DNA from: Parasponia andersonii
Lineage: Eukaryota > Streptophyta > Magnoliopsida > Rosales > Cannabaceae
Length of the DNA stretch: 64,000 nt
Direction: 5' to 3'
Assembly: GCA_002914805.1 (NCBI GenBank)
Contig: JXTB01000061.1
Span: forward strand, 589,087 to 653,086
A model generated the notes under the pieces. The model made no database searches, was not told the origin of the DNA, and was given only the letters and a program-made list of their open reading frames with translations. Positions 48,494-60,105 of the stretch are shown piece after piece. Each line of letters starts with the position of its first letter. Within the stretch, counting starts at the first letter, position 1. The translations under genes and the position numbers were made by a program.

Positions 48494-50610
48494 GTGTTTT
48501 TCCATGATCGAGCCACCATCTGACATCATTTTGTCTCACTACTAACAAGTGTCATCATCTTTTGAAGTCTCTGACCAAACTAAATTGGTGTTTTATATTG
48601 ATTCAGCCCGAGTCATCTACTACATTGGTATTTTATATTGATTCAGTCTCTAACCAAACTACATTGGTGTCTTACGGTATGATTTTGGTCATTTTTGAAG
48701 TGTTAATTATGGTATTTATGTTAATATTTTTGAAAAATATATGATATGGCCGTGAGATTTTACGTGGAGATTAAATGAATTGAATTATAGAAAGCAACAG
48801 ATAAGTTGTGTGGAATTGAAATCCAAATTATGAGAAGATTTAGAATGAAAAGTTCGTACTTCTATAAATAGATCCAGAAAGTTGATATATTCATAATTAG
48901 ATTTAGAAAAATAAAAGAATTTTTGTAACCTTAGCAAGCATTAAGCCGCTTGGGCCTCACGCTAAAGAATTAAAGCTTCAAAAAGTAATATTTTTGTAAA
49001 TATTCAGAACAATTGATATTTTTAGTTTAAGGCTCGGGACCTGAATTGGACAATTTATATATCTAACCTAGCTATTTTAAATATTAAGAACTCAATGATG
49101 ATATATATTTCTCCAACTAAAGTTCTTGGAAAAGTGATTTTGTCTAAGCAAACGAACTGGATTCTAATTCACCATTCGGACCTCCAAATGACATAGAGGA
49201 GTTACCACGAGTTTTGGTCGCAAGTTTTTTTCACTTAATAGAGGTAACGATTTGATTACTTAACTTTATAGTGGTTTTCATTTTAAATTTTTTTATTTGA
49301 CCAAATATGGAACTTGGTATTGAATTTCCTAGAAAGCCTGTCACGCTGGTTGGCATGCTATATTTTTTATTTCAAACTATTTTTATATAGGAACTAGATT
49401 TTATAGGTTTTAATAAAAACAACAATTACATTGCCAGAATTTCTGAAAAATTCGAAATGATTGAAAATTTAGTTTTTGGAACTAAACTTGGTATGATTAA
49501 AATTACTACATGGTTTATTTTGTGATTTTATGGAGAATAGTACATATCTTAATTCTTGTTATCCATATAACATTTCGTTCATCATTACACGTATGTGGTC
49601 GACGAACTTAGGATACTCCTTTAGGATGTTCAGACTACGGTACCCCATTTAGGGTGCTCGTACTATATTGCATACTTACTTCATCCATTTAGGTGGCTCG
49701 AACTTGTTATTAATTGCGTTGATGGTTATTGTTTAAATTTGAAGTTAGGAAAATGTTATAAATCCTGAATGATTTTTATTCCATTCTATTAAGTTTTGGC
49801 TATAATTAGATTAAAACAAAGGGGTTGTACTAATTTGAAAGTGTAATTGACTGCGATGGTTTGAAATTGTGTTTTCATTTCTTATATACCTACTAAGTTT
49901 TACAAGTTGGTTTTGATGCATTGCGTGCATTTGGTAGACTAATGAGGATAACTTTGTACCTTGTCATGCGTTCCTTTCTAGTATTGATGAGTCAGTAGTA
50001 CACATAAATAAACGTTTTTAATTATTACATGAGAGTTTTATGAACTCTTCCTACTTGTCGTTTATCGAAGCTTTTGCTACAATTACTTGTATTGGGCTCA
50101 AGCTTAAACTCACTGTTTGGTTTGATTTGTATTTAGAAATTGTTATTGTGATATGATTGATGATATTTGAAGTGAGTTTACTCATGCACTTGTCTTGAGG
50201 GTCGTTGGACTCTTGTTGTTATACTTTCACTTGCTATTGTGTTTTCAAATAGATATTTGAATTTCAGGTTTGGTTGACCTCTGGCCAAGGTGGAACAATA
50301 TTCTGAACTGGTATAGTATCTCAATGCCTAAATATTTTGTGTTTCATCTCTCTAAATGTGAACTTTAGGAGCTTTTCAGTTTTACTTGTAGTTTAGATTC
50401 TTGTGTTATGTTGTCGTAAATTTTGCATTATTGATGATGTGGTTTAATTTTGCTTTACCCCTTTGTACACTTATGTTAGAGAAGTTTTTATTCTTTGTCA
50501 CCCAATTCTTGTCTCTATTAATAATGGTTTCGAACCTTTAGATCATGTTACCTTATTTTGGATCTTTTAACTTGTTTACCTTATGTGGTATAATGCAAGG
50601 GTGCTTGTTC
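48494..50610 (+). mobile_element. Gypsy LTR, right part
   Basis: Continues 44756-45076 and aligns with 60400-61650: 'tttcttggaaaagtg', 'ggattctaattc', 'acctccaaatgac', 'gagttaccacgag', 'ctacggtacccc'. It is cut at 50610 by the LTR of the next copia element. No frame is coding. Confidence 0.78.
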
Positions 50611-50980
50611 TGCTAGTATTCATTGGAATAAACTCTAGAAAAGATTTTCATAAAATCATTTTCAGGAATACCATAGTTTTGTAAAATCTAGAAACGCAGC
50701 AGAATTGGTCATTTAAATTTTTTTTTTACAAAATATTTCAAATTGTGATCTAACATAAATTAACTTTTGATCTAGTTAAGAACAATACTCGAATTTGCTC
50801 CACAACCTTCTCGTCTTCTTTTCTATTCTCAAAAGCTGTTTGATTGATCCAATGAGTGGTCACCTTCTTGATTCCCAACAAAGAGATCCAGAAACGAATA
50901 AGAAGACAATCTTTATGAACCGATTTCTCCGGGATGGCTGAAACACCAAGGATGATGAATCCTCTACTATGGCTGAATTT

Positions 50981-51019
<39 letters not shown>

Positions 51020-52013
51020 CACATATAACTCATTATTCTATACAATTAGAGAACTTTTCTCATAACTATATAGAGATTAGTAAATCCTAATGGGTTTATT
51101 GGGCTCAACTGATCATTAATTAATTATTAGATTTTAATTTGAGCTAGACAAGGGATCAGATAATCCGTAAAGCCCAAGTTCCAATGGACCATATGCCCAC
51201 AATCATAATTAACTCATAATTATGATTGGGGCTTATCCATTAATATTGGACACACCACTATAGGCCCAATATTGAACTCTTGATCTAAATGTTATTTTCT
51301 GTGAAGCTTATTATCAAATAATTAGCTTGATCCATTTAGCATATACTATACCTATAGACATACTCCTAATGCTATATCGTACTAATAGGATGAAATTACC
51401 GTACTACCCTTCTAGTACATATTTACTTTTGAGTTGTCATTTTTAATTTAATGGATAATAGTTGACTATAGTATTCGTATCTGCTTATACCAACACAGTC
51501 AAATTCACGTAGTAAATATCAATGCCATAGTTTATATTATCCAAGTACTTGAAAAAACTCAAAGTAACATTATATGTATGGCATCCATCATGAAAAACGT
51601 TATACACATTTCATATATCTTATCTTCTAAGATACCGGAGTTTGAACCATAAATCGAAACTAGTCCTTTATTAACTTCAAAAGACAAAACATATGAAAGT
51701 AAGTTCGTCAATCACTAGGATTAAGGCTTTCTATAATAGTGCTAGATTAGTGAAATTAGAAATTTAAGTTACGGCACTTAACCTTAAATTCTAATTTACT
51801 CAGTCTTGTTCGATGTTATTATAACTTTCTTATAACACACTAGTGTTTCTATTCGAAGACTCACTTTGATAATTAGATACTTTATTATGAAAATGGATAA
51901 CACAATATTCATAATATAGAATTTATTAAAAATAAATAGATAACAAATAATCTAATGATAAATTGTTTAAAATGTTAAAATAATAAACTACTTTATAGGA
52001 TATTATTCCAACA
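50611..52013 (-). repeat. 3' LTR of the large copia element
   Basis: 1403 bp, minus-strand TGTTGGAATAATATCC (52013) to ...aatactagca (50611). It is preceded on that strand by the purine tract ccaagtgggagat (52014-52026). Contains a (CT)n microsatellite at 50984-51015. The small frame at 50750-51022 is LTR leader, not a gene. Confidence 0.85.
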
Positions 52014-52027
52014 ATCTCCCACTTGGC
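52014..52027 (-). other. Polypurine tract of the large copia element
   Basis: Minus-strand ccaagtgggagat immediately before the 3' LTR. Confidence 0.85.
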
Positions 52028-52039
52028 CTTTAAAGCAGA

Positions 52040-52815
52040 TGTGACATATCATGTAGTCCCATTCTTTCTAGGTGGTCCTTAAATACTTTGGTAGCTAAAG
52101 ATTTAGTAAAAGGATTAGCAAGGTACTCTGCAGATATTATCTTACTCACTATCACATCTTTTCTTAGAATAATTTATCTGAGTACATGATATTTCCTTTC
52201 TATGTGTTTTTTTCTCTTGTGGCTTCTGGATTCTCTAGAGTTTGTAACTACTCTACTATTATCATAGTATAGTGTTATAGGCTGCTATGCTCCAGGTACT
52301 ACCCCAGGATCCATAAAGAAATTACGAAGGCAAACCGCCTCTTTAGCTACTTCAGAAGCTACCACATATTCAGCCTTTATATTTGAATCTGCAATACAAG
52401 ATTGCTTGATACTCCTTCATATAATGGCTCCACCACCAAAGGTAAAGACTGAACAAGAAGTTGATTTTCTAGAGTCTTTATCAGATTAAAAATCCAAATC
52501 ATTATATCCAATAGGTGTTAGATCTTCTCTAGAATATACAAGGATACAATTTCTAGTTCTCTGAAGATACTTTAGAATATTCTTGACTACATCCCAATGG
52601 TCAAGTCCTGAATTGGATTGGTAACGACTTACAATCTCAACAGCATAACAAATATCTTGTCTTGTGTCAAGCATGGCATACATGAGACTTCCTACGACCG
52701 AAGCATAAGAAATATTTCTCATATGTTCTTTCTCTTCTTCTGTCTTAGGAGAATTCTCATTAGATAGAGTATTTCCTTTAAGAAAGGGTGTTAAACCTTT
52801 TTTGGAATTTTGCAT
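52040..52815 (-). pseudogene. copia RNase H pseudogene
   Basis: The minus-strand frame from 52815 reads RNISYASVVGSLMYAMLDTR, DHWDVVKNILKYLQRTR and TPIGYNDLDF, then after a stop SDKDSRKSTS, then a stop at the tryptophan of the family's W-x-S-x-KQ block, then ADSNIKAEYVVASEVAKEAV, ITLYYDNSRVV, KHIERKYHVL and NPFTKSLATKVFKDHLERMG. The acidic D-D-E positions are partly kept. The order matches the copia RNase H and C-terminal tail. Confidence 0.9.
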
Positions 52816-52959
52816 TGCAAACTTAACCAGTATTTTGTCTATATATAAGACTTGTGATAAAGCTATGAATTTGTTCTTTCTATCTCATAGAATCTATATT
52901 TCTAGAACATAGCAAGCTTCACCTAAGTCTTTCATATCAAATGGTTGTGCTAACTAGAC

Positions 52960-53613
52960 TTTTACTGATAATAATGATCCAACATCATTCCCGATGATTA
53001 GAATATCATCAACATACAATATTCTTTTATAGACACAAGATTTATTTATGTTTCGTTTAAAATCATAAGACTTAATTGCTTCGTCAACTCTTATGTTCTA
53101 AGATCTAGATGCTTGCTTGAGTACATAAATGGATCTCTTAAGTTCATAAACTTTTCTTTCTTTGCCCTTTTCAACGAATTCCTTTGGTTGTATCATATAG
53201 ATATATTCATCAAGATTTCCATTCAGAAATGTAGTCTTGACGTCCAGTTGTTATATCTCATAATCAAGAGATACATCGATGGATAAGAGTATAGAAATAG
53301 ACTTGAGCATAGCTACAGGAGAGAAGGTTTCTTTATAGTTGATACCTTCCTTTTGTATATAACCCTTTGCAACTAACCTTGCCTTGAAAGTCTCCACTTT
53401 TCCATCTATTTCTCTTTTTCTTTTATAGACCCACTTACACCTAATGGATTTTATCCCTTCAGGTGGATCTACAAGTTTCCAGACTATATTAGAGTACATG
53501 AACTCTATTTCAGATTCCATTCCCTTTTGCCAGAGATCGTTATCAACATCATCCACTGCCTCATTGTAGGTACAAGGATTAGATTCTTGGTCACAAAACT
53601 CTCCTATTCTCAA
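52960..53613 (-). pseudogene. copia reverse transcriptase pseudogene
   Basis: Frame 53613-53251: [60 protein letters not shown], then a stop where the family has W before QLDVKT. It continues with ELKRSIYVLKQASRS and, near 53000, ILYVDDILIIGND (catalytic YVDD kept). At least four stops. Confidence 0.9.
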
Positions 53614-53699
53614 GTATTTTTAAAGTTGTCTCACAACTCTCCTACTATGACAGGGATCCGATGTGTGTTGAATTTCAAGTGATTTATCTTTCCTAAGTG

Positions 53700-54610
53700 C
53701 TTTCTCAGTCTTATCTTATATAGATTGACTGATAACATCATCAATTAATTCTTCAAGAACTAACTTTCTTTTGAGGTTGAAATCTCTCATTTACTTTTTT
53801 TCTAAGAAAGTAGCATTTGTACTCATAAACACTTTCTTTTCTTCAGTACTATGAAAATAATATCTTCTCGTTCTGTTTAGGTAACCTACAAATCGATATA
53901 ATTCAGATCGTGATTCTAACTTAGTCATTTTTCTTTTCAGTACGTATGTTGGACATCCCCAAATATGGATATGAAGTAAACTAGGTTTATGTCCCTTCTA
54001 TAATTCAAATAGTGTCTTAAGTATTGACTTAGAAGAAATTATATTCAACAAGTACATAGTAGTTTCTACGACATAACCCCCAAAAGATACAGGTAATTAG
54101 GGATAACAAAGTATCGACCTAACCATATCCAAAAGTGTCCTATTTCTTTTTTTAGTAACACCATTTAGTTGAGACATACCATGTGCTGTGAGTTCGGATA
54201 GGATCCCATTGTCCATGAGAAATTCAGAGAATTCCCTATGGTCTTTATCTTCTTTCCTAACTGCTTTTTAGTTTTCACTTTGAATTCTCTAAACTTTTTA
54301 AAAGAATCCTATTTGCATTGCATTAGGCAAGCATAACCAAATCTAGAATAATCATCTCTAAACATAACGAAGTATTCAAAACCTCCTCGAGATTGAATGT
54401 TTATGGTCCCGTAGATATCAGTATATACTAATTCAAGACATTCTTGAACTCTAAGACCTTTTCTAGTAAATGATCTGTTAGTCATTTCACCTTCTAGATA
54501 AGATTCATAATTTGGCAATGGTTTTACTTCTAATGAACTTCGAGGTTCATCATTAGCTAACCTTCAAATTCTATTTAGGTTAATATGATCGAGTTTTAAA
54601 TATTAGAGAT
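53700..54610 (-). pseudogene. copia integrase pseudogene
   Basis: The frame 54518-54309 holds YESYLEGEMTNRSFTRKG, ECLELVYTDIYG (first catalytic D region), and GGFEYFVMFRDDYSRFGYAC. Upstream, LDHINLNRI is the degraded H-x-R-LGH-IN block. The rest is broken by stops. Confidence 0.85.
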
Positions 54611-54758
54611 CAGTTTCATCATTAGTACTTACTTTCACTTTCTTATGTTTAAGTTCTATATGTTTAGATTCATTTTCAAGATTGTGTAGTGAAATGCTTG
54701 TAGGTTGAATAAAAAAAAGATTATTCTTATAAGTACCAGCAGAAATAAAACTTTTATT

Positions 54759-55090
54759 CTATCTAATAGAGATTTTATTGTCAAAATGAACAAAATAGCC
54801 TTTTTTCATCAAACAGAAAATGGAAATCAAATTTCGTTTAAACACCAGAATATAATAACAATTTTTGATTTCTAAAGATCTAAAATCATCAAAATTCAAA
54901 ATATCATCTCTCATTGTACATGCTTTAACTATTGAGCCATCTCCCAATCGCAATGTGAACACTTCACTAGTGAACTTTTTAGTTTCCTTGAACCTCTACA
55001 AAGTATTAGAAACCTAGTCAGTGGTTCTCGAATCTACAATCCAAGAATCAATAGAATCAACCTCATGACAAGCCTTAATGAACAACAAAT
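54759..55090 (-). pseudogene. copia protease region, active site lost
   Basis: The minus-strand frame reads SWIVDSRTTD where the family has W-[IV]-[VL]-DSGAT: glycine of the DSG triad is arginine. It continues FTLRLGDGSIVKACTMRDD and CYYILVFKRNLIS, the usual stretch between protease and GAG-pre-integrase. Confidence 0.83.
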
Positions 55091-55114
55091 TCTTACTACC
55101 TTGTTTGTCCTTAC

Positions 55115-55226
55115 TGTTGTTCTTCTCCTTCTTAAGGGCTAGGTAAATTTTGCAATTTCACTTCCAACGCCCATCCTCACCACAGTAGAAACATTTTCCT
55201 TTAGTTTGGCATCATTCTTGTTCTTC
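55115..55226 (-). pseudogene. gag zinc knuckle, cut off by solo LTR
   Basis: The minus-strand reading KCFYCGEDGRWK-stop-NC keeps C-X2-C and the last C of the CCHC knuckle, but the histidine is arginine. The basic linker just upstream is separated by the LTR at 55232-56740. Confidence 0.85.
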
Positions 55227-55231
55227 CTTTT

Positions 55232-56740
55232 TGATAAGTGTATTTTACAGTTATCTTTACTATCCTTTCGAGCTTAAGAATTGCTCGTCTTTGAGCTATT
55301 TTTACTTATTTTATTGTTTTTGATATATATTTCAGGTGAGATATCACTAAGAGGAGAATTCCGACTTTTCAAGTGAAATTGAGGCTAAACCAAGGAAATT
55401 TTAAATATTTGCAAGTGAAGATGTTTTAGCAGTGTGTAGTAGCACCAGAATAGAAGAAACTTAGTAGAACTAGGCACTGCAATACCAAAAGTCCCAAAGA
55501 ACTGGGGCTGTAGCACCACTCTACAGCACCGTAGTGCCGGGTGATTAATCCAGTGGAGCCACAGTGCCATGCCCATGGCATCGGGTGATAGTCCCATGGC
55601 GCTAACACTAGATATTGTGGAACTGCAGCGCTATAGTCTGGTATTGTAGTGCCAACTCGTCGACCGTCTCGGCACTACGGTGCTAAATTTAGTACCACAG
55701 TGCCACAAAATACAGACATATTATAGAATTTCCAGATCGTGGCCAGTTTGCTTCTTCTATATAAACTCTCTTACACTCATCTGATGGGAATGACTAGGGG
55801 GACAAAAACCCTAGTAGCCAAGGGTTTCTAGAGCTACTCTAAGGAAGAAAACAACATCAAGGAAGAGGTTTCAAGAGGAGAAAATTAGATTGGAAAGCTT
55901 CAAAAAATGTTTTTTGTACCTTTTACTCTTGTCTTTCTTTTCTATTTTCTGCACTTGAATATGTATCTATTTTCTTATATTTATTATGTTTTTCTTTGCA
56001 TGAACATGAGCTAAACTCCATTTCTAGGGAGGCAATTGAATCTATAATGTAATCCAACTATTTTGTTTTCCTTTATTATTTTTGATATCCATTGTGAGTT
56101 GATTGTTCTATCTTGAGTTTAATGCATCTATTTATTTGGTTATTAAATAGAGTTGTGTTATGAAATCTATATGAACTTGGGAAAGAGAATATTGATTTGG
56201 ATATAGATAGAATAACATAAGATTGCCTAGTATAGGGTGAGTTTACACAGGATAGGAATATACCTATGTAACTTGTATAACCTATGTGTGAGAATTACCA
56301 AACTTAATGAGTCTAATCAATTTATGTTAGGAGTAACATATTATCTTATTTAAATAATTTCACTTTTGTCTTGGAAAAGAATTGTGAATACATTAGGATT
56401 CTTAGTTGTCAATTCTAATTGAGAATTGTGTTATGAGGAAAATAAGTAGTTAGAGGAGTTAGATGGTAGATTGCTTCCCTAGGTTCCTTACTATTGCTTT
56501 AAGAACTATTTTGATTGCTTAGTTTTCAAATTTCTTTCTTTCCTTTTACATTATTATTTACATTTTGATTGTTGCACAAAACCATCAAATATTATCGTTT
56601 GGATAAATTGGAAACTAGTTTAGGTTAGTACTTAGCAATTGTGAATCAAGTACTCTTTGTGGGATCGACACTCTTTTACTCTATATTACTTGTTGCAACC
56701 CATATACTTGCGGTGTTTGTGCGTTAGAAATAGTCCAATA
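55232..56740 (+). mobile_element. Solo LTR, Tat/Athila-like, nested in gag
   Basis: 1509 bp, TGATAAGTGTATTTTACAG...tagtccaata, flanked by target duplications ctttt (55227-55231 and 56741-56745). Joining the two sides of the host element over one ctttt brings the gag basic linker directly to the zinc knuckle, which confirms the boundaries. Carries palindromic GCAC/GTGC blocks at about 55465-55700. No internal region is left. Confidence 0.92.
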
Positions 56741-56745
56741 CTTTT

Positions 56746-57453
56746 CTTTGGAGCTGTAGAAGCAGGAGTCTTTTTCTTTCCTTTACCTTTGTCTTTTGAC
56801 TTAGATTTAGAAGAACTAGCTTGAGCTACATTAGCCTCAGCATATCCTAACTTATTCTTCTTAAGAATATTCTTTATAATTTGTAGATCTTTCATCAGGC
56901 CAGTAAGAGTATAGTCTTTCTAGTGAATCTCATGATTGATTTTACATTGATTGAATGTGTCCGACAATGTGTTCAAAACTATGTCAATTTGGGTATCAAA
57001 ATCAATTTCAACTCTAAGGATCTCTAGTTCATTAAGATTTGCGATGACTTTCATCATATAACCCTGAACTGGAGTACCCTTCTTTTGACAAAGATTCATA
57101 AATGCACTTATAGCCTCATTTCTAGCTTGAAGACCGAGACTTGAGAATATTTCGTCAATACTCAACATCATGTCAACAACATACCTATCCCACGATGTTA
57201 TTATTGCAATATATTGCTCATTAAGCCAAGTATATAGCACTTAGCTATCTCATCAGATTGCTTCCACTTATCGTAAAAGTTTCTTTCATCATTGGTGAAT
57301 TCCGCAGTTGGATGGGCAGGATATAGAGTGGTGAGAACCCACTTGTGTTTATCAGCAGTAAGCATTATGTCCAGGTTACATTTCTAGTCTACATAGTTTT
57401 CACCATCTAGCTTGTTTTGTGTGAGTAAAGTTGATAAAGGATTAAGTGCCATA
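56746..57453 (-). pseudogene. copia gag pseudogene
   Basis: Start at 57453 (minus), reading LNPLSTLLTQNKLDGENYVD then a stop, NLDIMLTADKHKWVL, CQKKGTPVQGYMMKVIANLN, LNTLSDTFNQCKINHEI, and a lysine/serine-rich linker SSSKSKSKDKGKGKKKTP ending at the solo LTR. This is the N-terminal and central part of a copia gag. Stops occur at about 57391 and near 57240 and 56920. Confidence 0.88.
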
Positions 57454-59312
57454 TCTATTGAAAACAAATAAACATTCCATGTATAAGCAAATATCATATA
57501 GCATGTTTCAAATAATTAACATAAAGTATTAAACATACAATATACAAGTGAAGTATCCCTAAGACTATCACTTATATTCATGGTAATTTGACCTACCACT
57601 AATTATAAGCCTCCTACGGGGGGTCATGTAATGAACAAGTCAAACTGAAACAATTTCAATTAGTAAATAGAAAAATAACTCTTATCCCATATTTCTAACT
57701 ACCATTCTCTTTGGTCCTGTAATCGACTAATAAGAACTCTTACGGGAGGATATCAATGTTTCGAGTTGAGTGGTAAACTATTGTTTCGGTAACTAAGTTT
57801 TCTATATAAAACTATCTCCTACATGCAATCAACCTTATATAATCTAACTAGTACTTTATCCTAAGAAGCTCATTTCTAGTATTACCCAGATGAAAACCTT
57901 CCTACGGGAGCTCAACAAGATTATGAGGCGAGACTCATCCTAATACATAACGAACCAATGATAAAGACCATAGATATCACATACCTCCTCCCACTCAATA
58001 TTTTATAATTAGGGATTTATAAATTTTACCCAGTTATCTAACTAGTTTAGTGACCTAAAATCAATTGTATAAGCATATTCATATTTGAATGAGAGAACTC
58101 TAATATTCTATATGACATGTTGCTAAAAATCATGTAATAATACTTAATTATTAGGCATGCATGTGACATTATCCTATTAATACCAAAGTAGTAAATAGAT
58201 AATTAATTAATTGTTAATAAATTATTAATTTTTTGTAATTTAAAAATTCTTTAATATTTAAGTAATATTTAAATATAGAAGATAATATTTAAAATTTAAA
58301 TTTGAAAATATTCAAAATCTAATCAGTTTAAATAAAAGATTTAACTAATTAAATCCCCTTAAATATCTCAAATTTAAATTTCAACTTTTGAAATCTTAAT
58401 TGGAACTTATCTTCCTTAAATATCTCTCATTATCTTATCCTTTAGATTTGAATTCGAAATTCAAATCAACATCTAATATCATTAAATAACTACTAACCAT
58501 TAATTCAAATTTGAAAATTGAAAAGATATTCTGATTTAAATATAAATTTCAAACAAAATTCGAAATTTAAAAGATATAAGATTTTATAGATATCTCTAAT
58601 TTGAATTAAAACAAATTTAAAATTCAAAATAGATAACTAATGATCACATAATCAGTTTTTCAAAATATCTATTTTAAATTTGAATTTAAAACTAAAAAGA
58701 TATTATCTCATAATATCTAATTTTAAAAAATTTCTCTTTCAAAAAATCTTTAGTTATTCAAATAATAATTAAGATATTATACATATCAACCATATCCATA
58801 ATTCAAATTAAAATATCCTATCAATTCAAATTTCAAAAATTCAAATTTAATAAGGATTTAAAATTTGAATTTAAATTTGAATTCATCCGTTTTCATAAAA
58901 CTATGGATAAATTGAATTATTATTAAAATAAAAATAATTAAAATTACGGCAATAAATTCAAAACAGTCGAGACAAGCCGATGGACGGAATGAAAGGCCGT
59001 TAGGTGAACATCAACCTCAGGATGTTATGCGGCCACACTGAGGACAACTATTGGACATCAATGGGCTCATATAATGCTACGCGGCCTCGCTTGAGACAAC
59101 TCCCATGCGACAACGGGCTCGTATAGTTTTTATATGTCAAACACACGAGGTAGCACCCCAAGCGACCAAGGCACGGGAAACCACCTACCTGCGTCGCATG
59201 CATCTGGTAATCCTGCGCGGTATGCGCATGGAGAACCCATATAGCCTATGCGGGGAGACAAACTGCAGGCCAAGCACGGATTGTATCTGAGTGGCCAGCG
59301 GTGCCTAACCTA
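57454..59312 (-). other. Leader of the large copia element
   Basis: Unusually long untranslated leader with three textures: repeats of 'cctacggg'/'tacgggag' (57612, 57749, 57902); a very AT-rich block full of 'aaatttgaatt'-type words on both strands (58240-58930); and a GC-richer block with a ~53-bp tandem duplication (about 59026-59131, containing gcggcc and gacaac). No canonical tRNA-Met primer site is visible next to 59313. No gene. Confidence 0.55.
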
Positions 59313-59425
59313 TGCAACTAGTATTTATTGGAATAAACTCCTGAAAATATTCTCATAAAATTATTTTCAAGAACTCTATAATTTTGAAAAATCTAGAAAC
59401 ATAGCAGAATTAGTCTTATTTAGGA
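59313..59425 (-). repeat. Remnant of the 5' LTR (large copia)
   Basis: Shares 'tattggaataaactc', 'ttctcataaaattatttt' and 'aaaatctagaaaca.agcag' with 50611-50715. Sequence similarity ends abruptly at about 59425. Confidence 0.8.
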
Positions 59426-60105
59426 CCAAATTTGAGTTAGAAACAAATGGGTTATCCTAGAGTGCTATGATATGATATGGTAAAGAGAATGGTACAACTT
59501 GTGCTTGACACTTGGTCCGTTACTCTAGATTAAGAATCTCAAAGTCATGTATTCTCGACTTCAAGTCATATTTATCGCTAGCGTCTTTGAGACTGCACAT
59601 CTACTTGACGTCATCATTTCAATCTCTAGTATCTGGGTGCACTTTCAGCTGTCTCAATTATGAGGTCTACATAATTATGGCTAGGATGTTTTACGTCTAT
59701 TATCTTCTTCTGTACTTAATCTTGTGCATCCTGGTTTCTATGTTCCATTAACTATGCATTCCAGTTAGGCCATTTACATAATTTTGTTCATGTTTTGATA
59801 CTAAAGGAGTACGAAATTGATTCGTCTCATGAGATTCAGTATGTAAAAATACCGATTCAATAGATCGTGACATGTGAGAAACAACTAATTTCAATATTAG
59901 AAAAGGGCTCAAAAGTGCTTCAAAAGTCCACTAGGAACATTACAAGTAAGAAAACACTAATAAGGAGCTCAAGACACAGATGTATGAGAATTATCCTTAC
60001 TTCTTTAATTTTCTAACTTAAAGTTGTGCTTTAATTTCCTAATCATACTGTAATCCTCGATTATATTTGAATTTCATGATGAAATTTTTTTAAGATAAGG
60101 AAGGA
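59426..60105 (+). other. Probable 3' internal end of a gypsy element
   Basis: No gene. It ends in a purine tract (aagataaggaagga, 60092-60105) directly before the gypsy LTR start at 60106, so it is probably the tail of that element's internal region, cut on its left by the copia remnant. Confidence 0.45.

Larger units (their letters stand above)
50611..59425 (-). mobile_element. Large Ty1-copia element, 5' LTR truncated, with nested solo LTR
   Basis: Minus-strand order: 5' LTR remnant (59313-59425), a long leader (57454-59312), gag, PR, INT, RT, RNase H, polypurine tract, and a complete 3' LTR (50611-52013). Only ~110 bases of the 3' end of the 5' LTR survive, matching 50611-50715; the sequence beyond is unrelated, so a deletion removed the rest. 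A Tat/Athila-like solo LTR sits inside gag. Many stops, mostly at tryptophan or glutamine positions, make it inactive. Its lineage within copia is unresolved. Confidence 0.85.

Noticed and set aside
50750..51022. 90-residue minus-strand frame with an arginine/glutamate repeat start
   Set aside because: It is the transcribed leader of a copia LTR starting in a (CT)n microsatellite.
58240..58930. Candidate matrix-attachment or replication-origin region from extreme AT content
   Set aside because: AT richness alone is common across the window and this block lies in a retrotransposon leader; no specific motif supports the idea.
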